A stretch of 64,000 bases of DNA from assembly GCF_011751885.2 (NCBI RefSeq), contig NZ_CP061771.1:3720001-3784000 (forward strand), read 5' to 3'. Shown here piece after piece: positions 33,730 to 43,310 of this stretch. Position 1 is the first letter of the stretch. Every line of letters begins with the position of its first letter. The position numbers and the translations under genes were made by a program. This DNA comes from Salinibacterium sp. ZJ450 (GTDB taxonomy: Bacteria; Actinomycetota; Actinomycetes; Actinomycetales; Microbacteriaceae). The notes beneath the pieces were generated by a model. That model saw only the letters and a program-made list of their open reading frames with translations. It did not search any database and was not told where the DNA came from.

Positions 33730-34514
33730 GAGTTTCCTCCTAGTACGTTTCCTCGCGCACCTCGGTGCCAGCGAAGTACCACATGTTCAATTAGCCGGAA
33801 GAGGACGTTCGCGACATACCCAAGGACTCCCAAGAGCAGTAACGCAGCCCACATCACGTCCATCTGAAACATTCGGGCGGATTGCAATTCGATATAACCG
33901 ATCCCCTCCGTAGAGGCGATGTACTCGCTGGCGACGATCAGGATCACTCCGAGGGAGACGCTGATGCGAAGGCCGGAGATGATCTGCGGTGACGCAGCCG
34001 GGAGAACGACCCGCCAGATGTAGTCGACCAGGCGGATTCTGTAGCTGCGCGAGACCTCCCTGACGAGCCCGTCAACACTCCGCACCCCGTCGATGGTGTT
34101 GAGGAGGATTGGCCAGAACGCGCCGAACGCAATGACAGCGACTTTCATTGAGGGACCGATACCGAACATGAAGAGCGCGATTGGCAGGATTGCGACGCCT
34201 GGGATCGCTCGCATGAACTCCAAGAGCGGCTGCAGCGCGCGGTAGAGCCTTGGAACCATCCCAAGGACCGTGCCGATGAGGAGGCCGAGCACCACGGCGA
34301 TCGCAAGGCCCTGACCGAAGTTCCGCAAGCTCGGTACGATGTCGGACGCGAAGCGGGTTGTGAGAAGGTCTCCGAGGCCACCAATGATCCGTTCCAAAGG
34401 CGGAAAGTATATGGATGTGCTTCCCGCACTTGCGAACCACCAGACAGTGAACAGAAGAATTGGCAACCAGATTTCAATCAGGAGCGTTTGGGGTCGGCTC
34501 ATTGCGCGTTTCAC
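33726..34514 (-). CDS. ABC importer permease (second)
   Basis: 262 residues with six membrane helices and the BPD inner-membrane signature (EVSRSYRIRLVDYIWRVVLPAASPQIISGLRISVSLGVILIVASEY), whose EAA loop contacts the ATPase. It is a paralogue of the gene just upstream, so the pore is probably a heterodimer, which is less common in this family than a homodimer. Overlaps both neighbours by four bases. Confidence 0.86.
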   Translation of the reverse strand: MKRAMSRPQTLLIEIWLPILLFTVWWFASAGSTSIYFPPLERIIGGLGDLLTTRFASDIVPSLRNFGQGLAIAVVLGLLIGTVLGMVPRLYRALQPLLEFMRAIPGVAILPIALFMFGIGPSMKVAVIAFGAFWPILLNTIDGVRSVDGLVREVSRSYRIRLVDYIWRVVLPAASPQIISGLRISVSLGVILIVASEYIASTEGIGYIELQSARMFQMDVMWAALLLLGVLGYVANVLFRLIEHVVLRWHRGARGNVLGGNS

Positions 34515-35362
34515 TCTTTCTCCTCCCGAACTGAGGCGTGCCAGAACAGCACCTTTCGTGACATGACGTTTAGGAGCAGATCGACGGTGACGCCCAGCAG
34601 GCCGATGAAGACGATGTACGCATATGTGAGGCTCACGTCACCTCCCGTCTGAGCGAGGGCCATGTCGAGTCCGATTCCTGGAGCGGACCCGAGGATCTCC
34701 CCGGAGATTGCAAGAAGTAGGCCCACGACGACCGAGATTCTCAGCCCGGTGACGAGGTACGGGAGTGCTGCCGGCAGGAGAACGGCCAGCGCGGATCGCA
34801 GCCTTGGGATGCCATAGCTGCGAACGGTGTCCATGAGCACCTTGTCGACATCACGCACCCCATAGATGGTTTGCAGGGCGATGGGCCAGAAGGCCCCATA
34901 GATTACGAGGACGACCTTCATTTCCATCGTGGCGCCGAGAATCAGGGTGAGCAGGGGGATCACTGCGACGGACGGAATAGTTCGCAAAAAGTCGATTAGG
35001 AGGCGGGAGGATTTGTAGAGGAACGCGACTCTTCCGAGAAGGATGCCGACCGGCAACCCGAGGACGGCGGCTGCAACCACACCGATGATCCAGCTGATCA
35101 GTGTCTCGCGGAACGAGTTCCAAAACTCAGGGTCGACGAAGAGCCCGAACAGTCGGCCCCCTGTCTCCGACATCGACGGGAATACGCTGGCTGGGAGCGC
35201 TCCTAAGACACTTCCCAGCTCCCAAGCGACGAGGGCGACGACCACCGCGAGGACACTCGACCATCTCACCCGGAAGCGGCGGCCTGATGCGGGCTTGGAC
35301 GCGCGCGTTCGAACCGGCCGAGGTTCACTGGGCGTCAGAGGTGTGCTCACGGTGGTCGCCAT
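34511..35362 (-). CDS. ABC importer permease (first)
   Basis: 283 residues. A Pro/Arg-rich cytoplasmic tail of about 28 residues precedes six helices and the EAA loop (TVRSYGIPRLRSALAVLLPAALPYLVTGLRISVVVGLLLAISGEILGSAPGIG). It follows the binding-protein gene by two bases. It is the partner permease of 33726-34514 in the NitT/TauT-type importer. Confidence 0.86.
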   Translation of the reverse strand: MATTVSTPLTPSEPRPVRTRASKPASGRRFRVRWSSVLAVVVALVAWELGSVLGALPASVFPSMSETGGRLFGLFVDPEFWNSFRETLISWIIGVVAAAVLGLPVGILLGRVAFLYKSSRLLIDFLRTIPSVAVIPLLTLILGATMEMKVVLVIYGAFWPIALQTIYGVRDVDKVLMDTVRSYGIPRLRSALAVLLPAALPYLVTGLRISVVVGLLLAISGEILGSAPGIGLDMALAQTGGDVSLTYAYIVFIGLLGVTVDLLLNVMSRKVLFWHASVREEKE

Positions 35363-35364
35363 GT

Positions 35365-36345
35365 CTACAACGCCTCTTCTACCAGGGTTGCCACATCAAG
35401 TTCGGTGTCGATGAACTTGTATTCGAACATCAGATCAGACCACGTCTTTACGATCTCCGGCGTGAGGTTGGGGTCGAACACCGGCAGCTGCATCGTGTCT
35501 GCGAGCTCCTTGGGCGTCTTGCTGAACGTAGGGAGGATCTTTCGCACCGCATCTGGATTCTTGGCAGCGAATTCAGTCGCTTCTGCCACCGCGTCCCGGA
35601 ACTTTTTAACAGCGTCCTGGTTCTCGGAGATGAACTTTCCGGTCGTGACGACGAGCTGCTGGGCCGCGCCGGGCAGGGCGATAGCCCCGGGGGACATGAG
35701 GAATCGGGCACCTGAAGCCTCGGCTGCGCCGGTGAATGGCGCGACAGAGCTGATGGCGTCCACCTGGCCCGTTTCAAGTGCGTTCAACATGCTGTCGAAC
35801 GGCACTTCCAGAAATTTGACTTGCTGACTGTCTGCGCCCGCCATATCAAGCGCGGCGCGGAGGGACAGTTCGCCACCGCCGCCAAGTCCTCCCACCGCGA
35901 TGGTTCGGCCGATCAGGTCCGCGGGCTTCTTGACGCCACTGTCGGCGGGGACGTAGACCTTGCCCGTGTCCTCTTGTTCATCGTCCGTCGTCACGGTCGT
36001 GGTTCCCACTGCGCGGATGTCAACGCCGGCCGAGAACGCCTGCAACACGTCTGCAGTGCCGACGAGCCCGAACTGGGCCGCTCCGGACACCAGTGCAGGG
36101 ATGCGGGCGCCAGGAGTAGGCGCGACGTTGATCGTTACCTCTAGTCCACGCTCTTCGAAAAGGCCTTGTTCTTGGGCGATATACACCGGCGATGTGTCCA
36201 CGAGGGACGAAACGATGACGGCGACTTTGGTAACTTCCGACTGCGCTTGAGCCGGCTCGGCTGAGGGTGACGTAGCGCAGCCTGTCACCGCCGCGAGGCC
36301 GACGGTCAAGAGGCCGATGCTGACTAGCTTGGGAACATTCTTCAT
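35365..36345 (-). CDS. ABC importer substrate-binding lipoprotein (NMT1/SsuA-like)
   Basis: 326 residues with a lipoprotein signal (lipobox AVTGC, Cys 23). The mature protein has the SsuA/THI5-like pattern: VDTSPVYIAQEQGLFEERGLEVTINVAPTPGARIPALVSGAAQFGLVGTADVLQAFSAGVDIRAVGT, and KKPADLIGRTIAVGGLGGGGELSLRAAL. Such proteins bind sulfonates, aromatic acids or pyrimidine-like rings. The substrate is presumably what the operon's monooxygenase attacks. Confidence 0.86.
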   Translation of the reverse strand: MKNVPKLVSIGLLTVGLAAVTGCATSPSAEPAQAQSEVTKVAVIVSSLVDTSPVYIAQEQGLFEERGLEVTINVAPTPGARIPALVSGAAQFGLVGTADVLQAFSAGVDIRAVGTTTVTTDDEQEDTGKVYVPADSGVKKPADLIGRTIAVGGLGGGGELSLRAALDMAGADSQQVKFLEVPFDSMLNALETGQVDAISSVAPFTGAAEASGARFLMSPGAIALPGAAQQLVVTTGKFISENQDAVKKFRDAVAEATEFAAKNPDAVRKILPTFSKTPKELADTMQLPVFDPNLTPEIVKTWSDLMFEYKFIDTELDVATLVEEAL

Positions 36346-36407
36346 TGAACTGGTCCTTACTGTTCTCGTTGGGCGTGGGGATGGAGCGGGATCGGAGTGC
36401 GGATCAA

Positions 36408-37637
36408 TCAGATTTGTGAAGCGAGCGAGATGGAAGAGACACCGCTTATCGAGCGCGTTATTTCGTCCGCGGCGTCAAGCAGCTCTGCGAGGAGGTCCCG
36501 CCGGAGCGACGCGTCCGCGTGGTCGATCGAGTTCAACGTGAGCATGAGGACGACGCGACCGTCACGGTCGAACACCGGCGCCGATATGGAATGCATGGGC
36601 CCGTACGGCAGCTTTCCGTATTCGATCGGCCTTTGAGCAATGTCTTGGAGGAGGGTTCTGAGCTGCCCGTGCCGAGCATCGTCTTCACCCTCCCGCGCCA
36701 TCTCAGTGACAACGTCCTCAACTGCCACCAACCGGGAGTCCGCAGGGGGAGCAATCCATCCACGTTCTCGGACACCTTCCAGCATCCGCTCAAGCGCCAG
36801 CGCCGAATCCTCAGCGAGCTCGGATCCCAAGCGCTTCTTCCAGTCCGCGATCGCAGACGGTGCTTCCCACGCGACGAAAAGGGCACCCATGGGAGGAAGA
36901 AACGGCAGCCTCAATCCGACTTTGGTGGTGTCGCCTGAACCCCCCGAGGGTCCCGAGTAGGCGAGCTGAATCAGGTCGCCGCCGATCACGCCTGTTGCAT
37001 GGCATTCGACCCCGAAGCGAGCGGAAAGGCGCTCGATGTAGGGACGGGCTGCATCAGCAAGGATCAGGTTATCGGACAGGTCTCGATCTGCGCGTGCGGT
37101 CAACGTCAGTGTGCTAAACCGGCCGTAGCCGCCCTGAAAGAACAGCAACGGGGGACCGGCCTCCTCAGTGGTGTGCAGATCCACGACGGCACCCACGACG
37201 ATCAAGTGGTCGCCAGCGACGTGCACGTCATCAAGCTCGCAGTCGATCCATGCAACGGACCCGTCGATGACGGGGCTTCCCGAGGGTGAATGATGCCAGC
37301 CGAGGTTCGCGAACTTGTCGGGACGCCGCCGTTCGGCGAATAGCCGGCAGACGTCTTCCTGCTGATAGGACAGCACGTTCACGCAGAACTTTCCTGATGC
37401 TCGGATCTGCTCAAACGTTGCTGAGTCGCGGGTTGGCATGAATGACACCAAAGCCGGGCTAAGGGAAACCGATGCGAAGGAACCAACCGTCATTCCTATG
37501 GGGCCGAACTCCGGGTCCATCGATGTGACAATGCACACGCCCGTGGGGTAATGGCCGAGGACGCGTCGAAAGTACTGGGACTCAACGACCTGAGTAGATT
37601 CTGGGGCAGACGGTAGCCGCCCCTGTTCCGTGTTCAT
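36408..37637 (-). CDS. Flavin reductase fused to an IclR-like effector domain
   Basis: 409 residues. Residues 20-180 are a flavin reductase-like FMN domain (FRRVLGHYPTGVCIVTS, GMTVGSFASVSLSPALVSFMP, SGKFCVNVLSYQQEDVCRLFA, GDHLIVVGAV). Residues 195-400 resemble the ligand-binding domain of IclR regulators (RPYIERLSARFGVECHATGVIGGDLIQLAY; MHSISAPVFDRDGRVVLMLTL), without the DNA-binding helices. It should supply reduced flavin to the monooxygenase encoded 14 bases upstream. The C-terminal domain may let an aromatic ligand control the reductase. Confidence 0.8.
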   Translation of the reverse strand: MNTEQGRLPSAPESTQVVESQYFRRVLGHYPTGVCIVTSMDPEFGPIGMTVGSFASVSLSPALVSFMPTRDSATFEQIRASGKFCVNVLSYQQEDVCRLFAERRRPDKFANLGWHHSPSGSPVIDGSVAWIDCELDDVHVAGDHLIVVGAVVDLHTTEEAGPPLLFFQGGYGRFSTLTLTARADRDLSDNLILADAARPYIERLSARFGVECHATGVIGGDLIQLAYSGPSGGSGDTTKVGLRLPFLPPMGALFVAWEAPSAIADWKKRLGSELAEDSALALERMLEGVRERGWIAPPADSRLVAVEDVVTEMAREGEDDARHGQLRTLLQDIAQRPIEYGKLPYGPMHSISAPVFDRDGRVVLMLTLNSIDHADASLRRDLLAELLDAADEITRSISGVSSISLASQI

Positions 37638-37651
37638 AAGCGAGTTCCCAC

Positions 37652-38860
37652 CTAGACCATTCGCCGGTTCTCGGCGGTTTGCAGGCCGAGAATGAACTCG
37701 CCGTGCAATTCGAACCCAATTTCGCCCAGCACCCCATGGGCAAGGACCGTGTTGATGTCACGTAGAAGTCGGGGCAGTACCCCACTCTCCTCAATCGCTT
37801 CGGCGCCTGCGTGGCGGAAAGCGCGCGTGATGACATGATGCGCCGTCTCTGCGGCATGAGCGGCAGCGGTCTGCATGTAGTCCTGGAGTTCCAGATCGAC
37901 AGCGTTTCCAGATTCTATGCGCGCGTAGGCGCGCTCGTTGGCATCGATCGCGAGGGCGCGGGCGGCACGGACTCGGGCATCTAGCTGTCCCAGTTCCCGC
38001 TGGAACCAAGAGGACTCGGCGAGACTCTTCGACGCGGCGGTGTTGATTCGACTACCGCGGCGCTTATTCGGCGCCATCCGGGTGATCTCGTCTAGGGCGC
38101 GTCGAGCAGCGCCGAGGACCATTCCGGGATGCATCTGCAACACGTATGGCACCATCGTCAGCTTGGCGAGAGGCGTGTCAGTGCGCTTCGGCGCTCCCAT
38201 CGGGTTGAACACCATCTCTTCGGGCACAAAGACCGAATCCACCTTGAACGTTGTCGAGCCGGTTCCTTTCATCCCGAGCACGTGCCACGTGTCTAGAACC
38301 TGCACCTGGGTGACTGGGATGAGGGCCATTCGGCGCTCAGTCTTCCCATCTTGGCCGTCCACGAGGAAGGAAGCGGACACGAAATCCGCGTGATGGACAC
38401 CGCTTACAAAGTCCCACTGGCCGCTTACGCGGTAGCCACCGTCCACCTTTTCGGCGTGTCCGGGCCGAAGCGAGCCGGCCTTCAGGGGCAGGCCGGTCGA
38501 AAAGACACTGTCAGCCTGCTCGGCAGTGAGCTGAGTGGCGAGTTGACCTGCCCCCTCCAGAAGGATCGTGGCGGTCCATGCCGTGCTCGGATCGATGCGG
38601 CCGACGGCCTCAATGATCTCGAATGCGGTTACGGGGTCGACTTCATTCCCGCCGAGGTCGTCGGGCGTCATGATTCCGAGGATGCCCGCTTCCCGCAACG
38701 CGGCGACACTGTCATCGCTGAGTCTGCCTGCGGTTTGGGCCTCTTGCACCCCAGCCTCAAGTCGACCCCGGATTGCGTCAACTTGAGCGAGCGCGAACGA
38801 CCTGCGCTCTTCGCGGCCAGATGGCCATTCGGAGGTTATCGGCAGAGTGACCGTTTTCAT
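37652..38860 (-). CDS. Group D flavin-dependent monooxygenase (acyl-CoA dehydrogenase fold)
   Basis: 402 residues with the fold of HsaA/DszC-type oxygenases: N-terminal helices (LREAGILGIMTPDDLGGNEVDPVTAFEIIEAVGRIDPSTAW), a beta domain (VSGQWDFVSGVHHADFVSASF; TWHVLGMKGTGSTTFKVDSVFVPEEMVF) and a C-terminal helical bundle ending ITRAFRHAGAEAI..LPRLLRDINTVLAHG. It lacks the acyl-CoA dehydrogenase Glu base pattern. With the reductase gene behind it, it forms a two-component hydroxylase that probably starts ring attack. First gene of the operon; the promoter must lie in 38861-39032. Confidence 0.8.
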   Translation of the reverse strand: MKTVTLPITSEWPSGREERRSFALAQVDAIRGRLEAGVQEAQTAGRLSDDSVAALREAGILGIMTPDDLGGNEVDPVTAFEIIEAVGRIDPSTAWTATILLEGAGQLATQLTAEQADSVFSTGLPLKAGSLRPGHAEKVDGGYRVSGQWDFVSGVHHADFVSASFLVDGQDGKTERRMALIPVTQVQVLDTWHVLGMKGTGSTTFKVDSVFVPEEMVFNPMGAPKRTDTPLAKLTMVPYVLQMHPGMVLGAARRALDEITRMAPNKRRGSRINTAASKSLAESSWFQRELGQLDARVRAARALAIDANERAYARIESGNAVDLELQDYMQTAAAHAAETAHHVITRAFRHAGAEAIEESGVLPRLLRDINTVLAHGVLGEIGFELHGEFILGLQTAENRRMV

Positions 38861-39032
38861 CAGGGCTCCCTAGATCAGATGTGTTGATTCATGTTGCAGA
38901 AGTGCGTCGGTGACGGGCATCACTGGAACTGGGGATCTTTCCCGCCACTGGAGAACGGGGTCATCGCGCCATGGGAAGGTTGGTACGTATCGCGGTGACT
39001 GCGTCGTCTCGCGAGCTGTAAGGAGGACCGTC

Positions 39033-41411
39033 ATGGACTGGCCGATCCGTGGCCGCGCAGAGGAAAGCGCCAACGTTCTACAAGCCCTCGGCGAAGGATC
39101 CCGTCTGGTAACGCTTATCGGATCCGCGGGCGTTGGCAAGACCCAGCTCGCTCGCCTGGTCTCTGATCACGTCCGTTCTCAGGGAAAGGGTTGGTTCGAC
39201 CTTGACGACGACGGCGGCATCGCCATCCCCGCCGCCGTCGCAGAATTCGTGGGTGGCTGGTCAGGCCGCGAAGACTCCCCCGTGATCTTCCTCGACACGT
39301 CTCCGGCCACCGAGCCAAGTGCTGCGGAGTTGGTCTCCCAACTCATGGACAACCACCCCACGCTGAGAGTGGTCGCCACGGCACGAGGCGCCCTCGGAGT
39401 CCCCCGCGAACGCTTGGTCGTCGTTCGTCCTCTACCCACCCCCAGCCTCTCGTCCGACGGTATTCCGGACGATGAATGGTTAGCTCTAGCCCCGGCCGCA
39501 GTGATGTTCCTGGACCGAGCAAACGCCATCTCACCAACACTCACGCTCAACAGGGAAACGTTTGGGGCCGTGTCAGCCATCTGTCGGCGACTCGGCGGAC
39601 TCCCGCTTGCGATTCACATCGCTGCACTTCAGTACCAGCTGTTCTCGGTTGACGCGATACTGAAGGAGCTGGACAAACCACTCCGCTTTCTCCGAGTGGG
39701 TTTCCGCGAGTCTTCACTTCGAAATGAATCCTTGAAGGCAAGCATCCAAGCAGGACTGCACGGACTCGCTGCCGAACACATCAATGTTCTGGCCGTGCTC
39801 GCGCGTTTCCCCGGGGGTTGCTCCATAACGGCACTCCGGGCGGTGGGATTCGCTAGTACAGGGCTGAGTAGGCGAGATCCGCTCGCGATTCTTTCCGACT
39901 TAGTACGGACGGGCGTCGTCATGACGGAGGCCTCGTCCAACGGGACACGATTCGTTCTTCCGCCGTTTCACGCGGACTACTTCCTCGAACTTCGGGCGCT
40001 CGGCCCAGTTGCCGAAACCTCGGACGCAATAAAGCAGTTCATCGTTGACCAATGTGCAACGGCGGCGGAGTCGCGCGGCCCAGCTTGGGATGCTGCAGCG
40101 CGGCTCTTTGCCGCGGAGTACGCCAATATCGTGCATTTCCTCTCCCAGGCGGAGTCTCAATCTCGTCTCAGCGAGGCAGCTGAACTTCTGGATTTGACCT
40201 GCCGATACTGGATACACAGCGGCCCGCTTGAAGATGGACTGGCCTTTGCGGAAATCATCAATGGCCACGCGAAACTCGATCCACTCGCCCGGGCTCGTGC
40301 TGTTGGCGCTCTTGCAGCACTTCGGGCCCGGTCTTCCTCGTATACCAGCGCTTATCGCGAGTTCGCCCAGGCGGTGGCGCTCTGGCGGGAGATGGAAGAT
40401 CGAAGGCGCCTCGCAACGGCGCTTCTAGCGTTCTCCACCGCCGCCCTGGAAGTAGACGGTTGGAATTCTGCCCAAAGGGCGGTCACAGAGGCGATCAATA
40501 TTTTCCGCGACTTGGGGGACGATTGGTCCACGGCGCGGGCCACGGCACAATTAGGTTCCTTCGCGGCTCACGTTCCAGGCCAGAGCGAATTCGCCCGAAC
40601 CTGTCTGGAGTCCTCCGCCGCCGCCTTGCAGTCTCTCGGCGACACGGGTGCTGCAACCCTTCCACTTCAGCATCTCGGCAAGCTCCTGCTTGACGACGGA
40701 GAACACGAGCAGGCCCGCTTGGTGCTGGAACGCGGGCTTCACGAAATTCGATCAGTCGGCGACCAGTTCCAAGAGTCCTCGTACCTCAACCTCCTCGGAC
40801 TCTGTGAGATCGGTCTTGGCCGGTTTGGGACAGCCGCAGGGAGATTCCTGGACAGCCTCCATATCGCCGTCAACCTCGGGTTGAAGGGTAGAGCCGTTTG
40901 GTGCCTGGAGGAGTTGTCGGATTCGCTCACGCTTCTTGGTGCCACGGCCGCATCGACCGCGGCATCCGCAAGCGCCCATGCGATTCGCGAGCAACTCGAC
41001 CTTCGCGACTGGGTGGAGTTCGCGTCACCACGACGGACACAACGACCCGCCGGCGTTTCTTTCGCGATGCGAATGGTCGTGACCGAAGGAACGATCTGGC
41101 CTCCGCGGGTGGTTCTCGATCGCGTACCACAGGTGCTCGCCGAGATCGCTCAGTCGAGCCACTTACCGCCTACGACCGGCGATCCACTACCGGACGGACT
41201 CACTGCCCGCGAGGCCGAGGTTCTCGCCTTAATCGGACACGGCATGACCAGCCGGGCAATCGCTAGCGAGCTGGTCATCAGTATCGACACGGTCGGCAGG
41301 CACATCACGAACCTTTACCGGAAAATCGGGGCGCGGGGTCGTGCGGATGCAACCGCGTATGCGCTTCGCATGAAGTTGCTGACGCGCTCCAAAGAGCCAG
41401 CTACGGCTTAG
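39033..41411 (+). CDS. Large ATP-binding LuxR-family transcription regulator
   Basis: 792 residues from ATG 39033 (AAGGAGGA upstream). An N-terminal NTPase has P-loop GSAGVGKT (30-37) and a Walker B-like VIFLDTS. A long helical/TPR region spans about 330-680 (ALGALAALRARSSSYTSAYREFAQAVALWREM...). A C-terminal LuxR HTH lies at about 723-780 (LTAREAEVLALIGHGMTSRAIASELVISIDTVGRHITNLYRKIGA). It is divergent from the catabolic operon with a 172-base gap, so it is the likely activator. Its 3' end overlaps the convergent SnoaL gene by 11 bases. Confidence 0.85.
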   Translation: MDWPIRGRAEESANVLQALGEGSRLVTLIGSAGVGKTQLARLVSDHVRSQGKGWFDLDDDGGIAIPAAVAEFVGGWSGREDSPVIFLDTSPATEPSAAELVSQLMDNHPTLRVVATARGALGVPRERLVVVRPLPTPSLSSDGIPDDEWLALAPAAVMFLDRANAISPTLTLNRETFGAVSAICRRLGGLPLAIHIAALQYQLFSVDAILKELDKPLRFLRVGFRESSLRNESLKASIQAGLHGLAAEHINVLAVLARFPGGCSITALRAVGFASTGLSRRDPLAILSDLVRTGVVMTEASSNGTRFVLPPFHADYFLELRALGPVAETSDAIKQFIVDQCATAAESRGPAWDAAARLFAAEYANIVHFLSQAESQSRLSEAAELLDLTCRYWIHSGPLEDGLAFAEIINGHAKLDPLARARAVGALAALRARSSSYTSAYREFAQAVALWREMEDRRRLATALLAFSTAALEVDGWNSAQRAVTEAINIFRDLGDDWSTARATAQLGSFAAHVPGQSEFARTCLESSAAALQSLGDTGAATLPLQHLGKLLLDDGEHEQARLVLERGLHEIRSVGDQFQESSYLNLLGLCEIGLGRFGTAAGRFLDSLHIAVNLGLKGRAVWCLEELSDSLTLLGATAASTAASASAHAIREQLDLRDWVEFASPRRTQRPAGVSFAMRMVVTEGTIWPPRVVLDRVPQVLAEIAQSSHLPPTTGDPLPDGLTAREAEVLALIGHGMTSRAIASELVISIDTVGRHITNLYRKIGARGRADATAYALRMKLLTRSKEPATA

Positions 41412-41829
41412 GGCGGCTGAAAACTTGCTTCGACTCGCGAGAGGCAAGCCTCCAGCGGCCGTCCTCTAGGCGGTATACGTCGACGTATTCGCCCACAGCA
41501 AAGACGTCGGGCGTCGTCGGGCCTGCGGTTGACGCCATAAACAAGATGTACGGAAGAACCCCATGGATTTCCTCGTCTGACACCCGCTGCAAGTGATGAG
41601 ACCCAAGGAAAGTGCGCGAAATCTTGTCCTGCGCGGTCCGAACATCTGCGAACTCTTGCAGCGCGCTTCTCCCGCGATGCTCCTTTCCTGCCGCCTTGAA
41701 AGATCCATCGTCGGTGAACAGGGCCGCGAAATCCTGCGGTGCGCTGGTGTCAAGCTTTCGATTCACCTCCGCCACGAGATCAGAAATGGCCAGGCGAGTT
41801 TCAGCGTTTATGGCAACTAGGTGGGACAA
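41401..41829 (-). CDS. SnoaL/NTF2-like protein
   Basis: 142 residues with a cone-shaped NTF2-like fold: long N-terminal helix (AISDLVAEVNRKLDTSAPQDFAALFTDDGSF), then strands with HHLQRVSDEEIHGVLPYILFMAS and YVDVYRLEDGRWRLASRESKQVF. Proteins of this shape act as isomerases, dehydratases or small subunits beside aromatic oxygenases. It is transcribed in the same direction as the catabolic operon but beyond the regulator gene. Substrate unknown. Confidence 0.72.
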   Translation of the reverse strand: MSHLVAINAETRLAISDLVAEVNRKLDTSAPQDFAALFTDDGSFKAAGKEHRGRSALQEFADVRTAQDKISRTFLGSHHLQRVSDEEIHGVLPYILFMASTAGPTTPDVFAVGEYVDVYRLEDGRWRLASRESKQVFSRPKP

Positions 41830-41959
41830 GACGGGCTCCGATCATGTCAAGCGATCCGCAGGTATGCAGACGAGTTCCGCCTAAAGTAACTGCGCGTGAT
41901 CAGGGCGCGCGTCACAGAACTCTGTGATCTTGCTGATGTTGGGAGCACCAGAGGGACGC

Positions 41960-42946
41960 CTAGCCACTAACCGTCAGCAGCACTTTTCCGACGTGGCTTC
42001 CCGACTCGAAATATCGATGTGCATCGATAATGTCTGCCAACTCGAAGCGTTGCGGGTCAAGTAACGGGCTGACTCTTCCTGAGGCAACCAGCGGCCAGAT
42101 CTCGTCCGAGACGGCCTTCATGATCGTCTTCTTCTGGAGTACCGACTGATCTTTCAATGCACTCGATGTGATTGTTCCCTGCCGGCTCATCAGTTGTCGG
42201 AGGTCGACGGAACCCTGTGAACCGCCCTGAACACCGACCACGGCGATTAGGCCGCCGATGGCCAGCGCTTCGATGTTGCGGCTCAGGTATGGCCCGCCAA
42301 CCGTGTCAAAGATAAGGTCGGCACCCCTGCCGCTGCTCACGGCATCGACGACAGAAACGAAGTCCTGCTGCCGATAATCAATCAGCGTGTGGGCACCAAG
42401 CCGCTCCGCGATCGCGAGCTTCGCAGGCGACCCGGCGGTGGCGATGACCCGCATGCCCGCATGGTGGGCAACCTGAATTGCGAAACTGGAGATACCCCCA
42501 GCTCCCCCGTGCACAAGAAGCGTTCGTCCTGCTTCAAATTGAGCGTGACGCATCAGCATGAAGTAGACGGTCGCTGCCGCTTCGGGCAAACTTGCTGCGT
42601 CCACCAGCCGAATCCCGTGGGGAGCGAGGGTCACCTGACCTGCTGGAACACATACCTGCTCGGCGTACCCGCCTCCATCAAGTAATGCGATGACTTCGTC
42701 GCCGACGCTGAACCCATCGACCTCCGACCCGACTTCAGCCACGATTCCGGCAACTTCCAGTCCCAACCGGTCAAACGCACTGGTGTGGTTTGCGTAGACG
42801 CCGCGCCGCTGGTTGATGTCCTTCCTGTTGATTCCGGCGCTAGCGACCTGGATCCGCACTTCATCGGCGCCGCAGACGGGATCTGGCACATCTTCGTAAC
42901 GAAGTACATCAGGTCCGCCAAACCTCGTGTAAATGACTGCTTTCAG
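41960..42946 (-). CDS. NAD(P)H:quinone oxidoreductase (zinc-free MDR family), probable CTG start
   Basis: 328 residues if CTG 42946 is used: AAGGAG lies 7 bases before it and the protein then begins KAVIYTRFGGPDVLRYEDVPDP exactly as the family does. No ATG/GTG/TTG fits; the longer open frame to 43057 adds residues of no known homology. The Rossmann site is LLVHGGAGGISSFAIQVAHHAG. It reduces quinones or alpha,beta-unsaturated carbonyls and may protect against quinoid products of the aromatic pathway. Confidence 0.75.
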   Translation of the reverse strand: MKAVIYTRFGGPDVLRYEDVPDPVCGADEVRIQVASAGINRKDINQRRGVYANHTSAFDRLGLEVAGIVAEVGSEVDGFSVGDEVIALLDGGGYAEQVCVPAGQVTLAPHGIRLVDAASLPEAAATVYFMLMRHAQFEAGRTLLVHGGAGGISSFAIQVAHHAGMRVIATAGSPAKLAIAERLGAHTLIDYRQQDFVSVVDAVSSGRGADLIFDTVGGPYLSRNIEALAIGGLIAVVGVQGGSQGSVDLRQLMSRQGTITSSALKDQSVLQKKTIMKAVSDEIWPLVASGRVSPLLDPQRFELADIIDAHRYFESGSHVGKVLLTVSG

Positions 42947-43259
42947 TTCTCTTCTCCTTTGACAGCGCGCGGGGATGCTATCCAGCATGATTGCGCAATC
43001 ACGCCGCGCGCTGTCACCAGGGCGCGCCGGAGTCCACCACGTGTCAAATCCGATCACGCTTAGTGATGACCCTGCGCTTCATGTACGCCCCTTCTAGGTA
43101 ACATGCCGACCGGCGATAATAGCGGCATCACGTACCTCCGGATGCGGCTAGCGGGTTCCCGCCACCACGAAGCCGAACCCTCTGCCCACGGAACCCCGTC
43201 GAAGCGCAACACGCACTGCACGTTGCCTCCTCATCACGGCTCACTGAGTACTGCAAGGC

Positions 43260-43278
43260 TTAGGGTAGGCTACCCTCA
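43260..43278 (+). promoter_or_regulatory. DtxR/IdeR-type iron box
   Basis: TTAGGGTAGGCTACCCTCA agrees with the actinobacterial iron-box consensus TTAGGTTAGGCTAACCTAA at all but a few positions and keeps its dyad symmetry. It lies 32 bases before the GTG of the adenylation-acyltransferase gene, where bound repressor would block transcription when iron is plentiful. Otherwise I see no gene in 42947-43310. Confidence 0.75.
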
Positions 43279-43310
43279 CTCTGCTCACCTCTCTCCCGGA
43301 AGCGTTCGAC

